This document shows positions 1-7,780 of a stretch of 48,976 bases of DNA, piece after piece. A program made the translations under genes and the position numbers. Origin of the DNA: Chryseobacterium herbae (GTDB lineage: Bacteria; Bacteroidota; Bacteroidia; Flavobacteriales; Weeksellaceae); contig NZ_JAOAMU010000005.1 of NCBI RefSeq assembly GCF_025154075.1, forward strand, positions 367,759 to 416,734, given 5' to 3'. The notes under the pieces were generated by a model. The model had not been told where the DNA came from and did not search any database. It was given only the letters and a program-made list of their open reading frames with translations. Every line of letters starts with the position of its first letter. Position 1 is the stretch's first letter.

Positions 1-35
1 TTGCCGCAAAACTTCTGATCATTTATTTTACATAA

Positions 36-123
36 AGAGAGATGGCTGAGTGGCTTAAGGCGTATTGTCTTCGTGACGATATATGCGTTCTTCGCATCAA
101 AGGTTCGAATCCTTTTCTCTCTT
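36..123 (+). tRNA. type-II tRNA (serine-like), copy 1, aberrant anticodon arm
   Basis: The acceptor stem AGAGAGA (36-42) pairs fully with TCTCTCT (116-122). The TGGCTGAGTGG D-arm is typical of tRNA-Ser. A long variable arm ATGCG-TTCTT-CGCAT pairs perfectly, and the T-arm AAAGG-TTCGAAT-CCTTT is canonical. The anticodon arm is abnormal. The best pairing is a 7-bp stem (TATTGTC with GACGATA) around a 5-nt loop, or ATTGT/ACGAT around CTTCGTG, which would read anticodon TCG with an unusual U at position 37. The anticodon therefore cannot be named with confidence. The base after the acceptor stem is T, not the G expected for serine, and CCA is not encoded. It may be a functional odd tRNA, a tRNA-like RNA or a decaying gene. 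Confidence 0.65.
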
Positions 124-184
124 CATTTGTTGGATGTTTACGGTTGCATTTGCCGCAAAACTTCTGATCATTTATTTTATACAA

Positions 185-272
185 AGAGAGATGGCTGAGT
201 GGCTTAAGGCGTATTGTCTTCGTGACGGTATATACGTTCTTCGCATCAAAGGTTCGAATCCTTTTCTCTCTT
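185..272 (+). tRNA. type-II tRNA (serine-like), copy 2, aberrant anticodon arm
   Basis: This is the second copy of the tRNA-like gene, 149 bp downstream, with the same acceptor, D- and T-arms. Two bases differ within the gene. One turns a U-A pair of the anticodon stem into U-G and so keeps pairing. The other puts one mismatch in the variable arm (ATACG against CGCAT). The same anticodon-loop anomaly is present, so it predates the duplication or was copied. The amino acid identity is unresolved. Confidence 0.6.
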
Positions 273-343
273 CATTTATTGGGTATTGGCGGTAGTACTT
301 ACTGTTAAAATTTGTTTTATTACAGATAGCCCGAATTCATCAT

Positions 344-374
344 AAAAAACCCGCTACAGATCATGTAGCGGGTT
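344..374 (-). terminator. intrinsic terminator of the bacilliredoxin gene
   Basis: AACCCGCTACA (348-358) and TGTAGCGGGTT (364-374) form an 11-bp perfect hairpin with loop GATCA. On the minus strand it is followed by a run of six T. It lies 23 bp past the stop codon of the gene at 397-807. Confidence 0.85.
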
Positions 375-396
375 CATATTTGTTTGATTGTTTCTC

Positions 397-807
397 TTAG
401 CAGTACTCGTCAAAAGCAGCTTGAAGATTTGCTGCAATAGCGCCTGCAGGGTTTCCTTCGATGTGGTGTCTTTCCAGCATGTGAACCAATTCACCATCCT
501 TGAAAAGTGCGACACATGGAGAGCTTGGAGGGAATGGTGCAAGATGCTTTCTAGCTTCTGCTACAGCTTCCGTATCAAATCCTGCAAAAACAGTTGTTAA
601 ATGATCAGGTTTTTTATCACCCGTCAAAGAATATACAACTCCCGGTCTTGCCGCACCTGCTGCACATCCACAAACTGAATTGATGACCAATAGAGTAGTT
701 CCTGACTGCTTTAAAGCCTCTTCTACCTGTGCTGGAGATGTTAAATCCTGGAAACCTTTATCTGTAAGTTCTGCCTTCATAGGCATTACTAAATCTGTTG
801 GATACAT
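397..807 (-). CDS. BrxA/BrxB family bacilliredoxin
   Basis: The 136-residue product matches the YphP/YqiW (BrxA/BrxB, formerly DUF1094) family in length and sequence. The motif VCGCAAGAARPG puts the paired cysteines at C46 and C48 in a CGC arrangement. In the characterised Firmicute homologues these enzymes remove bacillithiol from oxidised proteins; the Bacteroidota role is inferred. The fold is thioredoxin-like and the protein is presumably cytosolic, since no signal peptide is visible. It is a single gene with its own promoter (829-859) and terminator (344-374). The start ATG at 807 lies about 15 nt after the predicted transcription start, leaving a short leader. Confidence 0.9.
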   Translation of the reverse strand: MYPTDLVMPMKAELTDKGFQDLTSPAQVEEALKQSGTTLLVINSVCGCAAGAARPGVVYSLTGDKKPDHLTTVFAGFDTEAVAEARKHLAPFPPSSPCVALFKDGELVHMLERHHIEGNPAGAIAANLQAAFDEYC

Positions 808-828
808 ATATTTTGTTTTTTATCGATA

Positions 829-859
829 CAAAGTTAATGATTTCTTAGCTTTTCTTCAA
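829..859 (-). promoter_or_regulatory. Bacteroidota-type promoter of the bacilliredoxin gene
   Basis: On the minus strand a TTG (857-859) is followed after 20 nt by TAACTTTG (829-836). This matches the Bacteroidota housekeeping consensus of a -33 TTG/TTTG and a -7 TAnnTTTG. It is correctly placed about 22 nt upstream of the ATG at 807. Confidence 0.6.
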
Positions 860-1131
860 TATATAAAAACTATCAATGGTTTAGGCAGATAAAATTAATA
901 TAATATTAATATATCAACAATATTCAAAAAAATGTGAAATAAAATTATGAATAATGAGAAATATTTACTAAATTTGAAATGATTCTGAAAAACAAACGAC
1001 CATGAAAAAAACATTTACTGCTTTCCCTCGAGCATTCAAATTATTCAATACGGCATGAATCAGTCGTTAAGTAACACCAGTTCAGTTTGAAACATGATAA
1101 CTGAATTAATAATTATGAATATCCAAAAAAT
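860..1131. other. gene-less spacer
   Basis: This is most of the 472-bp gap between the bacilliredoxin gene and the yqeY-like gene. It is AT-rich. It contains a TAAATTTG (968-975) that resembles a -7 box on the plus strand, but no convincing -33 partner. An 18-codon ATG frame (1002-1058) follows and cannot be supported as a gene. The rest of the gap holds the palindrome at 1132-1161 and a short heptamer repeat (CGAAACC, about 1254-1272). Confidence 0.5.
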
Positions 1132-1161
1132 GAATCCCGGAACGCTAGCGTTCCGGGATTC
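1132..1161. terminator. bidirectional palindromic terminator
   Basis: GAATCCCGGAACG-CTAG-CGTTCCGGGATTC is a perfect 30-bp palindrome. On the minus strand it is followed by six T, so it should end transcripts leaving the dcw cluster through the yqeY-like gene. On the plus strand it is followed by only TTT. Confidence 0.8.
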
Positions 1162-1279
1162 TTTAATCAAATCGATATGCAAAGGTTGGATATCCTGGTG
1201 TGTTGCGAGGTACGTGTTACGGATACAAGCGTTAAAACATTAAGAAAAAAAACTCGAAACCCGAAACCCGAAAACTCAT

Positions 1280-1726
1280 TTATGAAAGCAGTTTCTTAGC
1301 CATTTCGGAAATACTTTTTCCGTCTGACTTCCCTGCCAACGCTTTTGAAGCAGCTCCCATTACCTTTCCTAAGTCTTTTGCAGACTCAGCTCCGGTTTCT
1401 GAGATAATTTTCTTAATTTCTGCTTCCAATTCTTCCGGACTCAGCTGTTTAGGCAGAAACTGCTCAATCACTTTCATCTGGGCATCTTCTACTTCGGCAA
1501 GATCATTTCTTCCCTGCGCCGAAAACTGTTCGAAGGAATCCTTACGCTGCTTGATCATTCTTTGCAGAATAGCAATTTCCTGCTCCGGAGAAACTTCAAC
1601 ACCTCTCGCTTCAGTGTGTAGATTTAAAATTTGAGCTTTTACAGCTCTCAGAGAATCCAGAGCAACTCTGTCTTTAGCTCTCATAGCTGTTTTAATAGCT
1701 TCGCTTATGATATTTTCTAAACTCAT
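1280..1726 (-). CDS. GatB/YqeY domain protein
   Basis: The 148-residue protein, starting MSLENIISEAIKTAM, has the length and pattern of stand-alone YqeY proteins, which resemble the C-terminal tRNA-binding tail domain of GatB. Visible family features include RAKDRVALDSLRAVKAQI near the start and the C-terminal segment GKVMGAASKALAGKSDGK. The exact role is unknown; the homology suggests tRNA interaction. The ATG at 1726 is chosen over an in-frame start 17 codons upstream, which lies in repeat-like spacer. It is the last gene of the dcw run, 91 bp after ftsZ, and is probably co-transcribed with it. Confidence 0.88.
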   Translation of the reverse strand: MSLENIISEAIKTAMRAKDRVALDSLRAVKAQILNLHTEARGVEVSPEQEIAILQRMIKQRKDSFEQFSAQGRNDLAEVEDAQMKVIEQFLPKQLSPEELEAEIKKIISETGAESAKDLGKVMGAASKALAGKSDGKSISEMAKKLLS

Positions 1727-1817
1727 GGTATTTAATTTATCAATGTAAAAGTGTACCAATGTACCAATTTTGAACAAGCAATTGTTACACTGTTAAATTG
1801 ATACATTGTTACATTAT

Positions 1818-3740
1818 TTAGTCAACGTCTTTATTTAAAAATCTGTTCTCTCTCACTTGCATAGATCCATTGTTGTCAGACAGATAAGTATTGATATTCT
1901 GGTCTGAAGCATTGGTTCCGTCTATAGCAATATTCTTTCTTTTGAAAGCCGGTACAGATTCGAATTCGCTTGAGCTGTCAAAGCTTTGATAGCGTGAATT
2001 GAATTCTTTTAATTTATTTCTTCTCTCCACAATCCTTTCCTGGTCAACCGCTTTATTCACAAACGTGAATTCTGATTCTGCAGGTTTTGGAGTTTCAATT
2101 TCTATCTTTTCTTCAAAAGCAGGTTTTGTTTCTGCTTTCGGCTCTTCATATCTTGTCTGGAAGATCGCTTCAACCGCCTGAACCGGAATTTCAGTTACTG
2201 CACTTGCAGGCGCTGTAAACTCAGCTTTTGGCTGACCATAGTCAGTTTTAGGCTCATTGGATGAAGGCTGATTGTTCACAAAGAAACTGAACTCAACAGG
2301 TTTCTCATCTGAAAAAGCACTGGTGGCTGGTGTAGATGGAGTTTCGTCTTTTCTGGAATCAAAGTCAAATTTAAAAGACTCAATTTCCAGATCATTCGGA
2401 TCTTCTCCTTCTTCATCATGCGAGAATAAGCTGTAAGACTCCTCTTCTGATTCTTCATCATTTCTCCAGTCACGGGAAGCGCTGTTCTGCGTATCTTCCT
2501 CTTTATCAAAGAATCTTATTTCTGTTTTGATTTCTTCTTCCTCAATAATCATTTTTTTTTCAGAAGAGGTCATTCCGAACTGTGGAGCGTCATTGTCCTC
2601 ATCATCCAGTCTGAAAGTGTGTTTTCCTCCGAAATCACGTGTTGTTTCAGAAGGGGTTTCTCTTTCTTCCCTTGTTTTAAAAGGAGAGGCTTTTGGGTTC
2701 TCAAAACTGTCATTAAGACTGATTCTGATCTTTTCTGTAGGACCGGCGAATCTTTTGCTGTCATTTGAAAAACCTGTAGCGATTACAAGAACGCTTACAG
2801 AATCTCCCAATTCTTCATCAGCACCCACCCCGAAAATAATATCAGCGGTATTTCCAGCTTCTTTCTGAATGTGGTCCATAATGACCCCAATCTCATCCAT
2901 GGTCACTTCTTCCGCACCACTTCTGATCAATAGAAGGACGTTTTTAGCACCGGTGATTTTGTTGTCGTTCAACAACGGAGAGTCTAATGCTTTTTTAACG
3001 GCTTCTTCCGCTTTGTTTTCTCCTGAAGCAATTCCGGTAGACATCAGAGCCGTACCAGAGTTCTGAAGGACAGATTTAGCATCTCTAAAGTCAATGTTTA
3101 CATCGAAGTAACCGGTAATAACTTCTGCCATTCCTTTCGCGGCATTAGTTAAAACTTCATCGGCTTTTGAGAATCCCTGTTTGAATCCAAGGTTTCCGAA
3201 TTGTTGTCTCAGTTTATCATTATTGATCACGATAAGTGAATCAACATTATTTCTTAGCTTTTCAAGACCTATTTCGGCCTGTTCAAGTCTTCTTTTGCCT
3301 TCAAAGCTGAAAGGAACGGTAACAATACCTACGGTAAGAATTCCCATATCTTTAGCTACCTTGGCAATCACAGGAGCTGCTCCGGTACCTGTACCACCGC
3401 CCATTCCGGCAGTGATGAACACCATTTTGGTATTCTGGCCCATACAAGCTTTAATTTCTTCGATGCTTTCAATAGCGGATTTTTCCCCCACCTCAGGATC
3501 AGCACCGGCACCAAGGCCTTCTGTGATGGTAGTACCAAGCTGTACTTTATTGGCAACGGGGTTATTATCTAAAGTCTGGGCATCTGTATTACAGACTACG
3601 AAATCTACTCCGTAAATTCCTTTCTCGTACATGTGCTTCAATGCGTTGTTTCCACCGCCTCCTACACCGATTACTTTTATAATGGATGAATTTCCTTTTG
3701 GCAAATCAAATGAAAATCCTTGTGTATCTATATTTTCCAT
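1818..3740 (-). CDS. ftsZ: cell division protein FtsZ
   Basis: The 640-residue tubulin homologue is the GTPase that polymerises into the Z-ring at midcell. The N-terminal GTPase domain has VIGVGGGGNNA at residues 23-33 and the tubulin signature GGGTGTG at residues 114-120, followed by the T7-loop and polymerisation domain. After about residue 350 comes an acidic, low-complexity linker of over 200 residues. Then come VPAFKRKNI, resembling the conserved partner-binding peptide, and about 40 further residues ending RFLNKDVD. The start at 3740 (MENIDTQGF) is chosen because the upstream in-frame codons lie in spacer. It follows ftsA with a 113-bp gap filled with short-word repeats. The length is large mainly because of the linker. 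Confidence 0.98.
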   Translation of the reverse strand: MENIDTQGFSFDLPKGNSSIIKVIGVGGGGNNALKHMYEKGIYGVDFVVCNTDAQTLDNNPVANKVQLGTTITEGLGAGADPEVGEKSAIESIEEIKACMGQNTKMVFITAGMGGGTGTGAAPVIAKVAKDMGILTVGIVTVPFSFEGKRRLEQAEIGLEKLRNNVDSLIVINNDKLRQQFGNLGFKQGFSKADEVLTNAAKGMAEVITGYFDVNIDFRDAKSVLQNSGTALMSTGIASGENKAEEAVKKALDSPLLNDNKITGAKNVLLLIRSGAEEVTMDEIGVIMDHIQKEAGNTADIIFGVGADEELGDSVSVLVIATGFSNDSKRFAGPTEKIRISLNDSFENPKASPFKTREERETPSETTRDFGGKHTFRLDDEDNDAPQFGMTSSEKKMIIEEEEIKTEIRFFDKEEDTQNSASRDWRNDEESEEESYSLFSHDEEGEDPNDLEIESFKFDFDSRKDETPSTPATSAFSDEKPVEFSFFVNNQPSSNEPKTDYGQPKAEFTAPASAVTEIPVQAVEAIFQTRYEEPKAETKPAFEEKIEIETPKPAESEFTFVNKAVDQERIVERRNKLKEFNSRYQSFDSSSEFESVPAFKRKNIAIDGTNASDQNINTYLSDNNGSMQVRENRFLNKDVD

Positions 3741-3853
3741 AACTATGCTTTTTATAATTGATGAGTGATGAATGATAACTGATGAGTGATAAATGGCGTT
3801 GGGCAAAAAGCTTTTTATTTATCAATTATCAATGATCTTCTATCATTTATATT

Positions 3854-5236
3854 TTACTCTACTTCTTCAAAGAATTTTTTTACTTTTTCCATAAGCGACT
3901 GTCCGAAGGTCAATTTCGCTCTTCTGTTTTCCTGCTGCTCATTAACAACGGGTTGTTCCTGAACTATTGCTGTCGACTGAACCGCCTGAACTGTTTCGGT
4001 CTGTGCCACAGCAGTTTCTGCATTGGCTATTTCCTCTTCCACGAGTTCTTCTGTTTCAGCGCCCTGCTTTTTGTCCCGAATCTTCAAACTCTCCATCAGC
4101 AAGCCGATTGAAGTAGCAAATTCCGGGCCTTTCAGGTACTGATTTTTGTCGTTGGCAATATATTCATTAGCAAATCCTATTCTGCTGTCAAAACCTGTTG
4201 TATAGTTGGCAAGCTGGCGAAGGTGCTTCAAGTTGGATCCACCTCCCGTAAGGACAATCCCTGCGATCAGTTTCTTCTTTTGCTCGAATGCTCCGTAAGC
4301 TTTTAATTCTGTATTCACCATTTCCAGGATTTCTTCCACTCTCGCATTGATGATCTGCGCTAAAGTTTTAAGGGAAATCTCTTTATCCGGTCTTCCGTGA
4401 AGTCCGGGAATGGTTACAAATGTGCTGTCTTTTTCCAGTTCCGGAACAGCAGAACCGAATTTTACTTTCAGCTGTTCTGCATGTTTCTCGATAATGGAGC
4501 AGCCTTCTTTGATATCTTCCGTAATGATACCGCCTCCGTAAGGAATGACGCAGGTATGACGGATGATATTATCTTTGAAAATTGCTATATCTGTAGTACC
4601 GCCGCCTATATCTACAATAGCAACGCCAGCTTCTTTTTCTTCTTTCGTTAATACAGCTTCTGAAGACGCCAAAGGTTCCAGGGTAAGGGCTTCCATTTCA
4701 AGGCCTGCTTCTCTTACACATCTTGCGATGTTTCTGATGCTGCCCATCTGTCCTACTACCACGTGGAAATTAGCTTCTAAACGCTTTCCATGCATTCCTA
4801 CAGGCTCCTGAATTTCACCTTCGGAATCCACTTTATATTCCTGGGGAAGAACATGGATGATTTCTTCTCCGGGAAGCATGACCAGCTTTTTTACCTGATC
4901 TTTCAGGGCTTCAATGTCGTCGTCTGTAATAAATTTGTCCGGATGCTCACGCATGATATAGTCGGAATGCTGAAGAGAACGGATATGTTTTCCTGCAATA
5001 CCTACTGTGACCTTACGGATAGGAACTCCTGCGCTGGATTGTGCTTCAGAAACGGCCGCCTTGATTGAATTAATGGTTTGTGAAATATTATTCACAATAC
5101 CTTTATGAACTCCAAGACTTTTGGCTTTCCCAACGCCGAGAACTTCTATCTTCCCGTGTGCATTCCTCCGTCCGACAATCGCGACAATCTTCGTTGTCCC
5201 GATGTCCAGACCTACTGAATACTCTTGATTTTCCAT
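3854..5236 (-). CDS. ftsA: cell division protein FtsA
   Basis: The 460-residue actin-like ATPase anchors FtsZ to the inner membrane. The phosphate-1 motif VGLDIGTTKIVAIVG is at residues 8-22. The phosphate-2 motif VAIVDIGGGTTDIAIF and the adenosine motif IVLTGGGSNLKHL follow in the right order. A glutamine- and valine-rich linker leads to a C-terminal amphipathic helix (GQSLMEKVKKFFEEVE) that fits a membrane-targeting sequence. It lies between ftsQ and ftsZ as in most dcw clusters. The spacer to ftsQ holds a twin-hairpin repeat. Confidence 0.97.
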   Translation of the reverse strand: MENQEYSVGLDIGTTKIVAIVGRRNAHGKIEVLGVGKAKSLGVHKGIVNNISQTINSIKAAVSEAQSSAGVPIRKVTVGIAGKHIRSLQHSDYIMREHPDKFITDDDIEALKDQVKKLVMLPGEEIIHVLPQEYKVDSEGEIQEPVGMHGKRLEANFHVVVGQMGSIRNIARCVREAGLEMEALTLEPLASSEAVLTKEEKEAGVAIVDIGGGTTDIAIFKDNIIRHTCVIPYGGGIITEDIKEGCSIIEKHAEQLKVKFGSAVPELEKDSTFVTIPGLHGRPDKEISLKTLAQIINARVEEILEMVNTELKAYGAFEQKKKLIAGIVLTGGGSNLKHLRQLANYTTGFDSRIGFANEYIANDKNQYLKGPEFATSIGLLMESLKIRDKKQGAETEELVEEEIANAETAVAQTETVQAVQSTAIVQEQPVVNEQQENRRAKLTFGQSLMEKVKKFFEEVE

Positions 5237-5271
5237 TTTATGTCGATTTGATTTTTTTCCTTTTATCCATT

Positions 5272-5315
5272 GATAGGATTTTATCCTATCTTTTGTTAAA
5301 TTGTCCCTTTGGGAC
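5272..5315. repeat. twin-hairpin intergenic repeat, copy A (ftsQ-ftsA)
   Basis: GATAGGATTTTATCCTATC (5272-5290) folds into a stem-loop. After a 12-nt linker comes GTCCCTTTGGGAC (5303-5315), a second stem-loop. The same order and orientation recur in the murG-ftsW and ftsI-murE spacers. Function is unknown. Confidence 0.8.
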
Positions 5316-5321
5316 TCTGTG

Positions 5322-6290
5322 TTATTCTATTTTTACCTTTGCTTTTGCTTTGGGCTTTGCTGCCGTGGGCTTTTTCTCTGTCTTTTTCGTTTCCTTTGGT
5401 TTGGCGGTCGTTTTTGGCTTTGCTTTTTCCTTAGGCTTAGCTGCAGGTGTTTTTGCTTTCTTAGTTTCTGTTTTAGGCATTACATCTGGTTTCTTTGCTG
5501 CTACCAGTGCCGGGGCTTTGGCCAGTTCCAGATTTCCTGCTTTCAGAATACTGTCGTTTTCTTTGAAATAAGGATTTAAGGTCGTTACAATCTGGTTCTG
5601 GTATTTCACAGAAACCATGCTGTACTTTTGTGGATCCTGGAATACCAGGTATTTTTCCACGAAAGTTTTTAGTCCTTTAACTTTAAATTCAATATTATCA
5701 AGATCTCCTATTTCTACTTTATAATTTCCGTCACTTGTGAGAAGATTATAATCGCCTTTGCTTTTTGAAATTCCGATAAAGAATTTTTTACTGAAATCAT
5801 CTTTATCAATCTTTTCTACTAATTCTGCCAGCTTCTCATATTCATCCGGACTTACATTTCCTGTTACCAGCATGCATGGATGCGAGTAGGTTTTGGAAAT
5901 AGGAAACTCGGTTCCTTTTTCATCTACATAGAAGTCTCTTCCGTCTTTATTCAATCTGAAAACAGGAACTCTCTGTTTGATATCCAGATAGAGTTTTCCG
6001 TTCAGATTCAGATAAACATTGGCGCTGTCTACAGCTGGAAGTGAGTTGATCTTCTTCTCAAGCACCGGAATATTCAGGTCGCCTACTTTTCCGGAAGGGT
6101 TTTCTTTTTTTACAATTTCCCGGATATCTTTTTCATCAATGAAGTATACCGGAGTTTTTTCATTCATTTTTACAGAAATCTTATTGTCCGTGATCTTCTG
6201 GCCGCTGAATCTCTTCAATGAGAAACTCAGCAGTAATCCAAGGATGATCACTGTGACAGCAATTTTTAATATTCTGTATTTATTTTTCAT
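5322..6290 (-). CDS. ftsQ: cell division protein FtsQ-like (POTRA)
   Basis: The 322-residue bitopic membrane protein has a short basic N-terminus and one transmembrane helix (about residues 8-26). A POTRA-like segment follows, where FIDEKDIREIV and the VNVYLNLNGKLYLDI-like strand region resemble FtsQ/DivIB. The divisome role (bridging FtsB/FtsL) is inferred from family and position between murC and ftsA. The C-terminal 60 residues are a low-complexity Lys/Ala/Pro/Thr tail that is not part of the classic FtsQ fold. Overall similarity to FtsQ is modest, so position is strong supporting evidence. Confidence 0.85.
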   Translation of the reverse strand: MKNKYRILKIAVTVIILGLLLSFSLKRFSGQKITDNKISVKMNEKTPVYFIDEKDIREIVKKENPSGKVGDLNIPVLEKKINSLPAVDSANVYLNLNGKLYLDIKQRVPVFRLNKDGRDFYVDEKGTEFPISKTYSHPCMLVTGNVSPDEYEKLAELVEKIDKDDFSKKFFIGISKSKGDYNLLTSDGNYKVEIGDLDNIEFKVKGLKTFVEKYLVFQDPQKYSMVSVKYQNQIVTTLNPYFKENDSILKAGNLELAKAPALVAAKKPDVMPKTETKKAKTPAAKPKEKAKPKTTAKPKETKKTEKKPTAAKPKAKAKVKIE

Positions 6291-6360
6291 AATTCTAAGA
6301 TGTCAGATTTCAGATGTCAGACATCAGAACTGATTCATTTTCCATTATTAATTTTCACTA

Positions 6361-7719
6361 TTATTTTTTTACAATCCATTCAGCAATAGGATCATACAGG
6401 GTGTCAATATTCCCTGCGCCTACCGTGAGGAGAATGTCAAAATCTTTTTCTTTTATTTTTTCAAAAGCACCGGACAGATCCGATTTTTCTTTTTTATCTA
6501 AATTCACTTTTTCCAATAACCAGCCGGATGTTATTCCTTCGAAATTTTCCTGAAGTTCTCTTGCCGGATAAATATCGAGAAGGATGAGTTCATCTGCTTT
6601 GCTTAAACTTTCTGCAAACGCGTCAGCGAAGTCTCTTGTTCTGCTGAAAAGATGCGGCTGGAAAACCACCAACAGTTTTTTCTCCGGATAAAATGTTCTG
6701 ATTGAGCTCACTACCGCATTGATCTCTGTCGGATGGTGGGCATAATCATCGATATAAATTTTACCGTTGGGATAAATATGCTTGGTATATCTTCTTTTAA
6801 TTCCTTTAAAATTGGCAATAGCCTTTTTCAGCGTTTCAAAATCCACGCCTAAATTGTGAAGGATAGCCAGTGCTGCTGTAGCATTTTCCACATTATGAAT
6901 GCCCGGAATTTCCCAAACAAAATCTTTTACGGTTTCAGACGGAGTGTGGAAATCAAAATAGATCTTATCATGATCCATACGCAGGTTGTCTGAGTAGTAA
7001 TCTGCTTTTTCATTGACGGCATAAGTCTGATGGTCTCTGCCGATGTCGAGTCCTTTTCTTACAAATAACTGTCTGTCATTCGGAACAAGTGCTGCAAACT
7101 GCTTGAAACCTTCTTCAATATGGCTTTTATCGCCGTAAATATCCAGGTGATCAGCATCGGTGGAAGTGACCACAGCCCAGTCAGGAGAAAGAGCCAGGAA
7201 GCTTCTGTCATATTCATCTGCTTCTACTACCGAATACTGTGTCCCGTTATACAAAAAGTTTGATTTGAAATTTTCAGAAATTCCGCCTAAAAAGCATGAA
7301 AACGGAAGGTCAGCTTCTTTGCACAGGTGAGATACCAGTGTGGAAGTTGTTGTTTTTCCGTGGGTTCCAGCGATAGCGATGCAATCTGTGTTTTCTGTGA
7401 TCAAACCTAACACTTTGGCGCGTTTTAAAACTTCAAACTGATTCTGGTTGAAATAATCTAAAATTCCTAACGTTTTGATCGCAGGAGTATAGATCACCAG
7501 CGTATTTTCTTTTTGAAGTGTGGTTATTTTTTCGTCAATGCTATCTTCGAAAACAATATCAATTCCTTCTTTCATCAGTTGGGCCGTAAGCTTGGTGTTG
7601 GTCTTGTCATAGCCCAGCACTTTTTTGCCCGAAGCATTGAAATAACGCGCCAAAGCACTCATTCCAATACCTCCGATTCCTACGAAGTAATAATTTTGAT
7701 ATGTTTCTAAAATGTTCAT
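6361..7719 (-). CDS. murC: UDP-N-acetylmuramate--L-alanine ligase MurC
   Basis: The 452-residue cytosolic ligase joins L-alanine to UDP-MurNAc in peptidoglycan precursor synthesis. The N-terminal Rossmann segment YFVGIGGIGMSALAR (residues 11-25) binds the UDP-substrate. The ATP P-loop is AGTHGKTTT (residues 117-125). YIDDYAHHPTEI in the C-terminal domain is the typical Mur-ligase histidine motif. The length is normal. It sits between murG and ftsQ; the flanking spacers hold short-word repeats (TGTATGATGTACAATGTATT and relatives). Confidence 0.97.
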   Translation of the reverse strand: MNILETYQNYYFVGIGGIGMSALARYFNASGKKVLGYDKTNTKLTAQLMKEGIDIVFEDSIDEKITTLQKENTLVIYTPAIKTLGILDYFNQNQFEVLKRAKVLGLITENTDCIAIAGTHGKTTTSTLVSHLCKEADLPFSCFLGGISENFKSNFLYNGTQYSVVEADEYDRSFLALSPDWAVVTSTDADHLDIYGDKSHIEEGFKQFAALVPNDRQLFVRKGLDIGRDHQTYAVNEKADYYSDNLRMDHDKIYFDFHTPSETVKDFVWEIPGIHNVENATAALAILHNLGVDFETLKKAIANFKGIKRRYTKHIYPNGKIYIDDYAHHPTEINAVVSSIRTFYPEKKLLVVFQPHLFSRTRDFADAFAESLSKADELILLDIYPARELQENFEGITSGWLLEKVNLDKKEKSDLSGAFEKIKEKDFDILLTVGAGNIDTLYDPIAEWIVKK

Positions 7720-7780
7720 TCTTTTTGTATTAATGTATGATGTACAATGTATTGATGTATGTTTTTGTGGTTAATACATT

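Larger units (their letters stand above)
1..298. repeat. 149-bp tandem repeat carrying two tRNA-like genes
   Basis: Bases 1-149 and 150-298 are two copies of one unit. Each starts TTGCCGCAAAACTTCTGATC, holds an 88-nt tRNA-like gene at the same offset, and ends in a diverging tail starting TTCATTT. The first copy begins at the window edge, so more units may lie upstream. The match is almost perfect through the tRNA-like gene and weaker in the tail, which suggests recent duplication or gene conversion. Confidence 0.85.

Noticed and set aside
36..123. Reading the first tRNA as a selenocysteine tRNA, because A35-T123 extends the acceptor stem to 8 bp
   Set aside because: The D-arm is that of tRNA-Ser, no TCA anticodon can be placed, and the eighth pair is a chance A-T match next to an A-rich flank.
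83..295. A 70-codon open frame running through the tRNA-like repeats
   Set aside because: It overlaps both tRNA-like genes and has no protein-like composition.
1002..1058. An 18-codon ATG frame (MKKTFTAFPRAF...) behind a -7-like box
   Set aside because: There is no ribosome-binding site, no -33 element and no recognisable peptide class.
1254..1272. CGAAACC heptamer repeats as a possible CRISPR or origin motif
   Set aside because: There are only two to three short units with no spacers and no associated genes.
3181..3615. A long plus-strand open frame opposite ftsZ
   Set aside because: It is a shadow of the conserved GTPase domain; ftsZ coding is unambiguous. Similar antisense frames over ftsA, murE, secA and others were dropped for the same reason.
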